DNA of 64,000 nt from Streptomyces sp. CB09001 (lineage in GTDB: Bacteria > Actinomycetota > Actinomycetes > Streptomycetales > Streptomycetaceae). Every line of letters begins with the position of its first letter. The stretch's first letter is position 1. The notes under the pieces are model-generated. The model worked only from the letters and a program-made list of their open reading frames with translations, was not told the DNA's origin and did not search any database. Positions 7,501 through 16,200 of the stretch are shown here, in pieces. Where the stretch lies: NCBI RefSeq assembly GCF_003369795.1, contig NZ_CP026730.1, forward strand, positions 620,001 through 684,000, in the 5' to 3' direction. Made by a program: the position numbers and the translations under genes.

Positions 7501-10280
7501 TCGGCTGCGCGGAGAGCGACCGACGCTCCGGAAGGCTCCGGGCCCGGCGCCACGAGCTCGGCCAACTGCCTCACGGTCAGCCTCAGCACGTCGGCCACGG
7601 GCATGTCCGAGCCCGCCCGCCGGGCCAGTGACGCAACGCGGACCGCGCGCACCGAGTCACCGCCCAGGCTCAGGAACGTGTCGTCGAGCCCGATGTCGTG
7701 GTGGCCGAGCACCTCGCCCCACAAGCGCACGACCAGTCGTTGGTCCTCCGTGACCGGCGGGGCCGAGGGCCTGCGCCCCGTCGAGGACAGGGGGAGGGGC
7801 AGGCGGGCACGGTCGATCTTGCCGTTGGCGTTGAGCGGAAGCCGTTCCATGACGACGCATTCACCCGGCACCATGTACGCGGGCAGCCGGTCGGCGACGA
7901 AGGACCGCAACGCTCGATCGAGGCCTCGCAGCCGTCGCCCTCGAGCCGGATCGTTGACCATCCCGCGCAGCTCGTCCGCGGTCGGCGCGGGCGCCGGGTC
8001 GGCACAGGGCACGACCGGAGCGGGTGCCGGCCGGTGAGATGTGCCGGCACCCCGAAAGAGCAGATCCGACTCGTCCGGGCCTCCGTCACCGCGCAGGACT
8101 TCCGTCAGGTGGAAACCGAGGCGCTCGGCCAGGGCCGACGCGGATTGCCGGTCCAGGGCTGTGCGTACCCGGTCGCAGTCCCGGGCCGCCCCCAGCAAGC
8201 CGCCGAGGGTCTCGCCATGACCCGCACGGGACAGTCGCTCACCCACGGCGACGGCGAAGGCCCGTCGGGCATCGGGGACGCCCCGCAGAGCGACGTCCGC
8301 GGGAGCCGAGCGCAGCATCGCTTCGAGGGAGGACATCGTCGTGCCGCGGAAGTCGTGGCAGGTCCACCGACTGGGCGGGGCCTGTGCCGCAGCCACCGCG
8401 TCCACCGTCCTGGTGATGACCACACGGTAGCGGAACGGGACCTCCCCACCCGTGTCCGTCCCGGTGTCCGGATGAAGCTCGACCCGGTCCACGCGGTCCG
8501 AGGCGCGCTCGAGACCGGCGAAGAAGCGTGGGTCCACCGCGAGCTCGTCGGTGAGGGTGAGTACCTGGTCCGCCTGTCCGGCCAACGACACGCAACTGTC
8601 GTACGGAGAGCGCCGGGACACCTCCGCCAGCACGGCCTCGGCCGCCAGCAGGCGCAGGTCACGCAGCCCCTCGATGATCACCTGTCCGCCCGGCGCAGCT
8701 CGGTCCAGGGCGGCATCGACGGTGCTCCTGAGGTGGTCGGCGCCGCTCAGCCCGGTGGGGTCCACGTGGACAACCTGCAGAGCGTTCCCCCGGTCACCGT
8801 CCGGCCCATGCCGACCCGCCGCGTCGGGTGCCGTACCGGTCTCGTCCGCCGGCGCAGGAACGACGTAGGCCGCGAGGCCCTGATCGCGGCCCTCTGCCCG
8901 GCGGGGGACGACGACGGCCTGCCGTACCTGGGGGTGTTCCAGGATCGCGGCTTCGATCTCTCCCGGTTCGACGCGGAATCCGCGCACCTTCAGCTGGTGA
9001 TCGGCCCGTCCCAGGATCTCCACGGTCCCGTCGTCGCGGCGGCGGCCGAGGTCGCCGGTCGCGTAGAGCCGCTGTCCTGGTACGGGTGAGAAGCGATCGG
9101 GCAAGAAGCGTTCGGCGGTGCGGGCCGGTTGCCCGAGGTAGCCGAGGGCGAGGCCCGCGCCGCCGATGTGTATCTCGCCCTGCCCCCCGAACGGCACGGG
9201 GAGCATGTCGGCGTCCAGCACATGCACGCTCGTGTTGGCCACGGGGCTCCAGCCGACGGTGCGCCCGCGGTCTCCGAGACGGCCGACGGCCGACCAGATG
9301 GTCGTCTCGGTCGGCCCGTAGAGGTCCCAGGCCACTCCCCCGAGGGAGGCCAGCCAGCCGGCGAGGTCGAGGGGAAGCCGGTCCCCGCCGCAGAGCACGG
9401 TGAAGCCGTCGGGCGCGCGCCAGTCGGCCTCCCTCAGCAGCTGCCAGGTCGCCGGTGTGGCCTGCAGAACGGTTCCGCCGGCCTCCTGGATCAGGTCGGC
9501 GAGCAGCGCGGGATCCATGGCCTGCGCGCGGCTCGCGACGACCACACGTCCGCCCACCACCAGGGGGAGGAAGAGTTCCAGTGCCGCGATGTCGAAGGAG
9601 ACGGTGGTGACGGCCACCAGGACGTCCGACGCGTCCAGGCCCGGAGCATGCCGCATCGAGCACATGAAGTTCGCGAGTGCGGCGTGCGGGACGGCCACGC
9701 CCTTGGGCAGGCCCGTCGACCCGGAGGTGTAGATCACGTAGGCGACCGAGGAGGGGTCGGGCGCGACGAAGGCGGCGAAGTCGGGCTCGCTCGTCTGTTC
9801 CGCTTCGCCCGGGGGCGGTACCACCAGTTCGTCGACCGGCAGGCGTGCCGGACGCTCCCCGTCGGTCAGTACCGCCCTCAGGCCCGCGTGCCCGACCGTA
9901 CGTGCGAGCCGGGCGTGCGGCAGGTCCGGGTCGAGGGGCACGTATCCGGCGCCGGACCGCAGAACGCCGAGCAGCGCCACCACCAGGGCGGTGCCGCGCT
10001 CCATGGCGACACCCACCAGATCGCCCGGGCCGATACTCTCGGCGCGTAGTCTTCCGGTGACCTGACCGGCCTCCTCCCACAGCTGAGCGTACGTCAACGC
10101 GCAGGCTCCGCAGGAGACGGCGGGTGCTTCGGGGGTGGCCAGGACCTGCCGGCGGATCAGCTCGGGCAGAGAACTCAGGGGCAGGTCCATGGCCGTGTCG
10201 TTCAGGGCGACGACGATCTCCTGCTGCCTGGCGGCGTCGTGCTCCGGCCCCTTTTCGGCACCGCGGTGACCGTCAGCCAT
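1566..10280 (-). CDS. NRPS2: A(MT-like insert)-T-C-A-T-E-C
   Basis: A 2904-residue peptide synthetase. Approximate order: A1 50-830, T1 845-915 (LGGDSV), C1 938-1370 (HHLLLDG), A2 1390-1880, T2 1905-1975 (LGGDSI), E 1993-2430 (HHLAVDTLSW), C2 2455-2890 (HHLLLDG). It starts with A and ends with C, so A1 looks like a loading module and C2 should serve the A domain of NRPS3. The A1 pocket reads DILQLGLIWK, which I recall as a glycine code. A2 reads DMPKLVEVAK, an unassigned code closest to the Asn pattern. The E domain predicts a D residue at module 2. A1 is interrupted between A8 and A9 by about 225 residues. ATG at 10280 overlaps the NRPS1 stop (TGATG). Confidence 0.95.
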   Translation of the reverse strand: MADGHRGAEKGPEHDAARQQEIVVALNDTAMDLPLSSLPELIRRQVLATPEAPAVSCGACALTYAQLWEEAGQVTGRLRAESIGPGDLVGVAMERGTALVVALLGVLRSGAGYVPLDPDLPHARLARTVGHAGLRAVLTDGERPARLPVDELVVPPPGEAEQTSEPDFAAFVAPDPSSVAYVIYTSGSTGLPKGVAVPHAALANFMCSMRHAPGLDASDVLVAVTTVSFDIAALELFLPLVVGGRVVVASRAQAMDPALLADLIQEAGGTVLQATPATWQLLREADWRAPDGFTVLCGGDRLPLDLAGWLASLGGVAWDLYGPTETTIWSAVGRLGDRGRTVGWSPVANTSVHVLDADMLPVPFGGQGEIHIGGAGLALGYLGQPARTAERFLPDRFSPVPGQRLYATGDLGRRRDDGTVEILGRADHQLKVRGFRVEPGEIEAAILEHPQVRQAVVVPRRAEGRDQGLAAYVVPAPADETGTAPDAAGRHGPDGDRGNALQVVHVDPTGLSGADHLRSTVDAALDRAAPGGQVIIEGLRDLRLLAAEAVLAEVSRRSPYDSCVSLAGQADQVLTLTDELAVDPRFFAGLERASDRVDRVELHPDTGTDTGGEVPFRYRVVITRTVDAVAAAQAPPSRWTCHDFRGTTMSSLEAMLRSAPADVALRGVPDARRAFAVAVGERLSRAGHGETLGGLLGAARDCDRVRTALDRQSASALAERLGFHLTEVLRGDGGPDESDLLFRGAGTSHRPAPAPVVPCADPAPAPTADELRGMVNDPARGRRLRGLDRALRSFVADRLPAYMVPGECVVMERLPLNANGKIDRARLPLPLSSTGRRPSAPPVTEDQRLVVRLWGEVLGHHDIGLDDTFLSLGGDSVRAVRVASLARRAGSDMPVADVLRLTVRQLAELVAPGPEPSGASVALRAADEPAEAGVQGSSYPLTSMQSGMLFHSQYSDRTADYFQQTVYRVHGPVDTDALRAAWESVARRHAVLRSVVEWEGPAAPHQRVLPNAVLPVRVLELPGVTDREAALTRFLDEDRATGFDIADEPPVRLTLVRWSDRMAEMILSHHHLLLDGWSLPILVNEVERVYAARLGGGPPLPAPALSYRRYVEWLRDQDHEAALTYWREHLAGFTAPTPILPGRPDSTASDATGEVALALGGDLARRLELVVRASGLTLGSVFHGAWALLLSRYSGEDDVVFGSTAAVRPAALPGADELVGLCINTLPVRCRTAPHLALDSWLRDLQERMVEGRRHDYAALADVQAVSEVPRGTALFDSLVVVDGFAGPTGTVPSDGELRIEPVRTVESTGYPLVVMLEAGENPTIRLRYRRSRFDHAAVAALAGHLHTVLRAYADNPSRRLADLCLLAPHEWSEVVVGWNRTRDSYPAGMTLPGLFARQAAATPHAVALRFGDASWTYEQLNRRANRLAHCLRARGVGLETLVGVLTTRTPDMVVAMLAVMKAGGAYVPLAPDNPPERLAHVVQDAGLSLVIAHADLVGGLDLGLAELCVLDTMEEELDLSPSGDPAELASPESLAYVMYTSGSSGRPKGVMCHHRGVVNYVHWCSRHYADLSDGGAPVFSSFGFDMIVPNLYVPLILGHPVHLIPETDDPERLADLLLARSPFGFVKLTPGHLELLSQRVSPAQARGLAAVLAVGADGFPTSVLESWRVLDPDTRVINEYGPTEASVANSVHVVGGSPAGDLVPIGKPISNTTLHVLDEGMNPLPVGVPGEIYIGGVCCARGYRNRPGQTARQFVPDPFSNQPGGRLYRTGDLGYWHPDGNLQFVGRRDHQVKIRGYRIETGEIEATLAAHPAVRHAVVSAPPGDSGRRRLVAHAVVDPGAATGRRELRDWLTERLPPYMLPSVIVLLDTMPLDPNGKVDRKALAVLSAADMREEAPVRGPVSPLEEQIAGIWRRVLGVEDLGAHDNFFALGGDSILTMRIAAEARRAGLRITPKDIFLYPTVASLAPLVTKDGPPEAVAGAETVDATGPLRLTPIQRWFLEQDLAEPHHYNQSVQVELDSPSPTALESALRSVIDRHDALRLRFTRSPDGWHQTVAPGDDRFRLRVVTVTDQDGRRGSLEDEADRLQASLDMARGPLVAAALFCLGDDRPSRLLIAVHHLAVDTLSWRTILVDLAEAYEAALRGAPWSGQAPPTTFSHWTRSLGRYADEAAPALDQAYWVGMLADVPRLPHDSVAGRNTVRRTGSVTARLSSEDTAALAAIPASGRMRVDEVLLTALAMTLQEWVGGAVPVDVERHGREHPVTGADIGETVGWFTSVHPVRLPVALTGETGPDTAAAVTTVRQLLRSVPGDGFAYGVLRHLATGPRYQALRELPDPPVLFNYQGQVDRSHVSRGPLRVLPGILGAERSPDQRRSHDIEIEAVVRDGVFESEWIFSGDRFHAETIRGVAETFTRRIREVTRHCAGNRDIFTPSDFRPTDLSQRTLDALVAAHPGIEDVFPLTPVQQGMLYHSLLHPASAHYQDQQELRLTGRIDVGAFRGAWGDVVARHPLLRGAVVWRGVPQPVHVVRSGNEISTRVLDWRGQAAEDMGLNLRTLASRERREPFGADSTAPIRLALVRVSSDQLVAFMTYHHLLLDGWSVALILRELMECYKARLVGGVAGLPPATSYRRHVEWLASHPPEEAERYWRGVFDGPVGRATPSVAQDDPGGTGTGYVESTLSPAATQALRHLVSRCEATLGSLALAAWGVALSHLTGRQDLTVGSTFAVRSPEIVGVETIVGPMINTLPVRLAIRTEGTVAELLKDVQARHLEIREHGHSALTDVNAWSGAPPRTALFDSIVVVEGYPDRLDDGSGTTLSVDEITESTGYPLTFCLKDADRLRLRLLFDRRTHSPSAASSVMAAVEGVLTELAAAPEGHRRVRDVLGAERPPTALGATLSHSRS
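8100..8785 (-). other. Truncated methyltransferase-like domain embedded in the first A domain of NRPS2
   Basis: Residues about 500-725 of NRPS2 lie between the A8 motif (KVRGFRVEPGEIE) and A9/A10 (LPAYMVP, LNANGKIDR), the usual site of embedded N-methyltransferases. The segment keeps the second half of such domains (a strand-like APGGQVIIEGLRDLRLL, then DELAVDPRFF and FRYRVVITR) but has no glycine-rich SAM motif of the LEIGxGTG type. Family precedent: a SAM-less methyltransferase-like insert in pyochelin synthetase PchE acts as an epimerase. Whether this one is an epimerase, a structural relic or something else is unknown. Confidence 0.7.
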
Positions 10281-13200
10281 CAGCCTTCACTTCCGTTCTT
10301 CAGGATGCCGGTCAGGACATCCGCCACCTGCCGTACATGGGGAACCTCCAACAGTTCGGCGTGGCGGCCCGATACGGGGTGGACTTTGACCGCACCGGTG
10401 GTCAGCGCCTGCCACTCCTCCGGTCGGACCTCGTCCATGAGCCCGCTCCCCTGCTCCTCGCTGCGCAGGAGGTGGATGTCGGCCGCCACGACACCGTCGT
10501 ACCGGTAGGCGCTCGTGGCCGCGCCGTTGGCGGTGTACACCTGCACCATCCGCCGTACCGATTCGCTGTCCGCCAGGTTGGACATGCGGTTTCCCGAGCG
10601 CTCGTGGCGCAGGATCTCTTCGAGGAGCTCCTCTTCCGTACGCCCTTCGAGCCGCTGCTCGAAGAGCTTCAGCTCCGACGCCACTTCCATCAGCTGCTCC
10701 CTGAGGCCGCCGCCGGCGCCGCCGCGTCGGGTCCGCGGACGGAACACCGGCGCGTCGATGACGCCGAGCAGGTCCACGGTCTCGCCGGCCGCCTCCAGTT
10801 GCCGCGCGGCCTCGAAGGCCACCAGTCCGCCGAAGGACCAGCCCGCGAGCCGATACGGGCCGGTGGGGCGGATCTCCCGGATCGACCGCAGTCCCTCGCG
10901 AGCGATCGCCTCCACACTGGTGAGCGGACTCGCGTCGGAGTCGACCCCGATCGACTGCAGGGCGTACACCGCCTGCTCTGTACCCAGCAGCGCGGCCAGC
11001 TCCAGGTAGGAGGTCGCAAATCCGCCCTGCGCCGGGAAGAGGAAGAGGGGCGAACCGTCCTCGCCACGCCGCAGCCGAACGAGTGCCCCGTCACGTTGCC
11101 GCGTCATGAGGTCCCGCAGCGCGGCGGACATCTGGGCCACCGTCGGGTTCTGGAAGAACGCGACGAGGGGGACCGATACGTCGAAGGCCGCACGCATCTT
11201 GTCCACGGCGGCGATGGCACTGATCGAGTCCCCGCCCCATTCGAAGAAGTTGTCGTGGATACCCACCCGTTCCAGACCCAGCACGCTGGTCCAGATGTCC
11301 GCGAGGGTGTGTTCCGTGAGCGTCGTGGGAGCCTCGTGCCCGGACGCGGCCGAGGCTGTCCGGCGGGTGTCGGGGGCGGGCAGCAGCCTTCGGTCGACCT
11401 TTCCGCCCCGGCTGAGGGGGATGGCTTCCAGGACGGTGTAACTGGCCGGCAGCATGTAGGAGGGCAGGGTCTGCCGCAAGAAGTCCCGCAGCGCCGGCGC
11501 GTCCGCCGTCCGGTCCGGTTCGAGAACCACGTAGGCGGCCAGCCGCTTGTCACCGGGCTGATCCTCGCGGGCCGCGACCACGGCCTCGCGCACCGCGGAG
11601 TGCTGAAGCAATCTGGCCTCGATCTCGCCGAGTTCGATCCGGTAGCCCCGAATCTTGACCTGGTGGTCGACGCGGCCGAGGAACTCCAGTTCTCCGTCGG
11701 CCCGGAACCTGGCCAGGTCGCCGGTACGGTAGAAGCGGGCGCCGGAAGCATCGCTGTACGGGTCCGGCAGGAACCGCTCGGCGGTCAGCGCGGGACGGTT
11801 CAGGTAGCCGCGGGCCACTCCCTCACCGCCGATGTACAGCTCGCCGACGACACCGATCGGGACGGGGTTCAGCCGATCGTCGAGTACGTACATACGGGTG
11901 TTGGCGATCGGCCTGCCGATCGGGACCAGGCTCGTGTACCCGACGTCCTCGGACACCGTGTGGACGGAGCAGCCGACGACGGTCTCGGTGGGGCCGTACT
12001 CATTGATGATCCGCGCCCCCGGCGCGATGCGGCGCCAGGCCGCGGCGGTCTCCGGCCTCATCTCATCGGCGCCGACGACGAACGTACGCACCGAGTCCAC
12101 CGCTCCGGGCGACAGTTCACCGCGCAGCACATCGAGGTGAGCGGGCGTGATCTTCAGCAGGCTGAAGTCACCGGGGCGCGTGAGCAGTTCCGAGAGGCCG
12201 GCGATCGCGTCGTCCGGAGGCAGCAGGGTCACGTCCTTGCCGCTCGTCAGCGGTAGGAAGAAGTTCGGCACCGACAGGTCGAAGGCGATGGATCCCAGCA
12301 TCGGCGCGCCGGACGCGCCGTCGAGACCGTAGCCTTCGGTCGCCCAGGCCAGGTAGTTGACCAGGCCGCGGTGACTGATCATGACCCCTTTCGGCCTGCC
12401 CGTAGAGCCTGACGTGTACATGATGTACACCAGATTCTCGGCGGATCCCAGCACTGGCGGGTCTGCGGCCGGCCGCTGTTCGATCCGGGGCCAGTCCGCG
12501 TCGATGCGGACCACCGCGGACTCACTTCCGGCGAACCGCGCGGCCAGCGCGTCCTGAGTGACCACGACCTCTGCGCCCGCGTCGGACAGCGCGAAGACCT
12601 GGCGTTCCGCGGGATGGCGGGGGTCCAGCGGCACGTACGCCCCGCCGGATTTCACGATCCCCCACAGTGCGACGAGCATGTCCACGTCGGGCTCCACGCA
12701 GACACCGACCACGGTCTCGGAGCCGACGCCCAGATTCCTCAGGTGATGCGCGAGACGGTTCGCGCGCTCGTTCAGCTCCCGGTAGGTGAGCCGCTCCTCG
12801 CCGCACACGACCGCGACCGCTTCGGGCGCACGGCGCACCTGGTGCTCGAACAGCTCCTGGAGGCACACATCACGGGGGAAGTCCGCATCGGTGGCATTCC
12901 AGTCCCTGACGACCAACTGCCGCTCGGCCGCCGGAACCAGGTCTATCCCGGCCACCGGCCCCGCGGGGTCCTCGGCCAGCCCTTCCAGGACCCGCACCAC
13001 GTGGGCGAGCATTCTCTCCGCTGTCCCGGTGTCGAACGACTCCTGTGCATGGAACAGCTGGAGGGACAGTTCGCGATCGGCGTCCACCTGGAGGACCAGC
13101 GGATATCCCGTGGCGGGGCTGCCGCCGGCCTGGGCGGGGGTGAGCGTCAGCTCTCCTGTGGCGAGGGCGTCGGTGTCGTAGGGGGTTTCCACGACGACGA

Positions 13201-16200
13201 TGCTGTGGAAGAGCGGTGTCCCGGCCGGCGCACCCGCCCACCGCTGGATGTCCACCAACGCACTGTGCTCATGCTCCCGCACCGCCAGCAACCGCTCATG
13301 CACACCCGACAAGAACTCCACGACCGACTCCCGGCCGTCCACCCGCACCCGCACCGGCACCGTGTTCATCAACAGCCCCACCATCCGCTCCACACCGGGA
13401 ACATCGGCGAACCGCCCCAACGACACCGAACCGAACACCACGTCCGACAACCCGCAATACCGATGCAGAACCAAACCCCACGCCGCCTGCACCACCGAAC
13501 TCATCGTCACCCGCAACCCACGGACCACACCCTCCAGACGCTCCACCACCCCCGCACCCACCACACCACGCACCACACCCGAACCACCCACACCCGAACC
13601 CCGCTGCCCCAACACCAACGGAGTCGGCAACGACACCCCACCCAACACACCCCGCCAGAACTCCTCGTCCACCCCCACATCACGCGACCCCAACCACTCC
13701 ACGAACCCCCGGTACGACACCGCCTCCCGCAACTCCGGTGCGGTGCCGCTCCCCCGGAGTCCGGCGTAGGCGGCGAGCAGATCACCGAGGACGATCGGGA
13801 CGCTCCATCCGTCGAAGAGCATGTGGTGCACGGTCCACAGGAGTTGATGCGTCCGCTCGCCGGTCCGAATGAGCCTCAGCCGGTGAGCGGGTCCGCCGCC
13901 GATGTCGAAACCGTCTGCACAGTCGCCGGTGAGCAGTTCCTCGAGGGCGTGCGCGCGCTCCGCTTCGTCCAGAGGCGACCAGTCCTCCAGCACGACCACG
14001 GGCGTCGCGTCATGCCATACCAGTTGCAGGGGTTGCGGCAGGTCCTGCCAGACGACGGTTGTCCGAAGAGCGGTGTGCCGGCCGACCACCTCGCGCCAGG
14101 CGAGCTCGAAGGCGGTCCGGTCGAGGTCGCCGTCGAGGCCGTAGAGGAACTGCCGCACGTAGCTGCTCGGGGCAGGGTCGTACAGGCTGTGGAACAGCAT
14201 GCCCGATTGCAGTGGTGACAGTGGATAGGCATCGGCGAGCAGCACCAGCCCGGTGTGCCGCTGGGCCCGGACGGCGAGTTCCCGGATCCCGTCACGATCA
14301 AGACCGGACAGCTGGAACGGTTCATGACGCCGGGCCGCCGGGGCACCGGCCGTGGATGCGGGTTCGGTCACCGCCGCGGCAAGTCCGGCGATGGTCGGGA
14401 AGGCGAAGAGCTGCCGCGGCTTCATCACCAACCCAGCGGCCACGGCACGAGTCGCGACCTGAATCGCGAGGGCCGAATCACCGCCCAGTTCGAAGAAGTT
14501 GTCGTGGGAGCCGATTTCGTCGAGCCCCAGGACCTCCGCCCAGACACGGACGAGTTTCTCCTCGACGGGTCCGCGGGGGGCGACTCCGTCCGGGCCCGTT
14601 CGGGGCTTTGGGGGCTCCGGGGCGGGCAGCGCCCGGCGGTCCAGCTTGCCGTTGACGGTCAACGGCAGCGCGTCGAGCACGACGAAGGAGGCCGGCACCA
14701 TGTAGGAGGGGAGTCGATCCGCGAGCGCCGCACGCAGCACCCGGGCGTCGGGGACCGCGCCGTCCTCGGACACCACGTACCCGATGAGCCTTCGGTCGCC
14801 GGGCCCGTAGTCCCGGATCGCGACAGCCGCGTCCCGAATTCCCGGTGCGGCGGCCAGCACGGTCTGAACCTCGCCGAGCTCGACACGATAGCCGCGGATC
14901 TTGATCTGGTCATCGATCCGGCCGATGAAGTCCAGACTGCCGTCAGGGCGCCGGTGGGCCATGTCGCCGCTTCGGTAGAGCCGGGCTCCGGGCGACCCGA
15001 AGGGGTCCGGTACGAATCGCTCGGCCGTCAGTGCGGGACGCCCCAGGTATCCCCGCGCGACTCCGCAGCCGCCGACATACATCTCCCCCACCTCCCCCGG
15101 AGCCACGCGCCGGCCGTCCTCGTCGAGGAGGTGGATCTGCATGTCTGCCAGCGGACGGCCGATCGGGTTCCCGCCGTCCGCGGCCACGTCGTGCTCGGCG
15201 ATGCGGTGGTAGGTCGTGTAGACGGCAGTTTCGGTGATGCCGTACATGTTGACCAGGACGGGCCGCTCGAGGCCCAGACGACGCACCCACGGAGTAAGGG
15301 AGGCCAGGTCGAGCCGTTCGCCGGCGAACACGACGGCGCGCAGGGCGAGCCGCCCCATCCGCGGATCACCGGCATCCGCCGCCACGACCAGCGGACGGAA
15401 CGCGGAGGGCGTCTGGCACAGCACCGTGACCTGATACCGGATCAGCAGGTCGAGGAAGTCGTCGGGGGACCGGGCGGTGTCGAAGGGCACCACGACGAGT
15501 TGCCCCCCGAAGGCGAGCGCACCCCACATCTCCCATACGGACACGTCGAACGCACAGGAGTGGAACAGGGACCACACGTCATCCGGCCCAAAGCCGTAGT
15601 ACCTGTGGCCTTCTGCCAGGAGTGGCCGCACCTGGGCATGCGTGACGCACACACCCTTGGGCGAACCGGTGGAACCGGAGGTGTAGATGACGTATGCCGC
15701 AGTGCCGGGCCCCACGGAGGTGGCTTCGAGGTCATCGGCGGAGTGGGCGGCGACAGCCTCGATGTCCCGGTCGAGCACCACGAGCCGGCCGTCGTACACG
15801 TCGGCAAGCCGGTCCACCGTCTCCGACGCGGAGATGACCAGAGGGCTCGCCGTGTCCTGGAGCATGTAACCCAGTCGGTCGGCAGGGTGTGCCGGGTCCA
15901 GGGGGACGTAGGCTCCTCCGGCCTTCAGCACGGCGAGCAGGGCAGGGATCAGGTCGGGGCCCCGTTCGAGGCATACGCCCACTACCGTCTCGGCGCCGAC
16001 TCCCAGGCTCCTGAGGTGACGGGCGAGGCGGTTGGCCCGCTGGTTGAGCTCCCGGTAGGTGAGCCGCTCCTCGCCGCACACGACCGCAACCGCTTCGGGC
16101 GCACGATGAGCCTGGCGTTCGAACAATTCGTGCAGGCAGACGTCCCGCGGGAGCGCGGCGTCGCCGGCCGCCTGCGGAACTCCGTATGTCGCACCCACGT

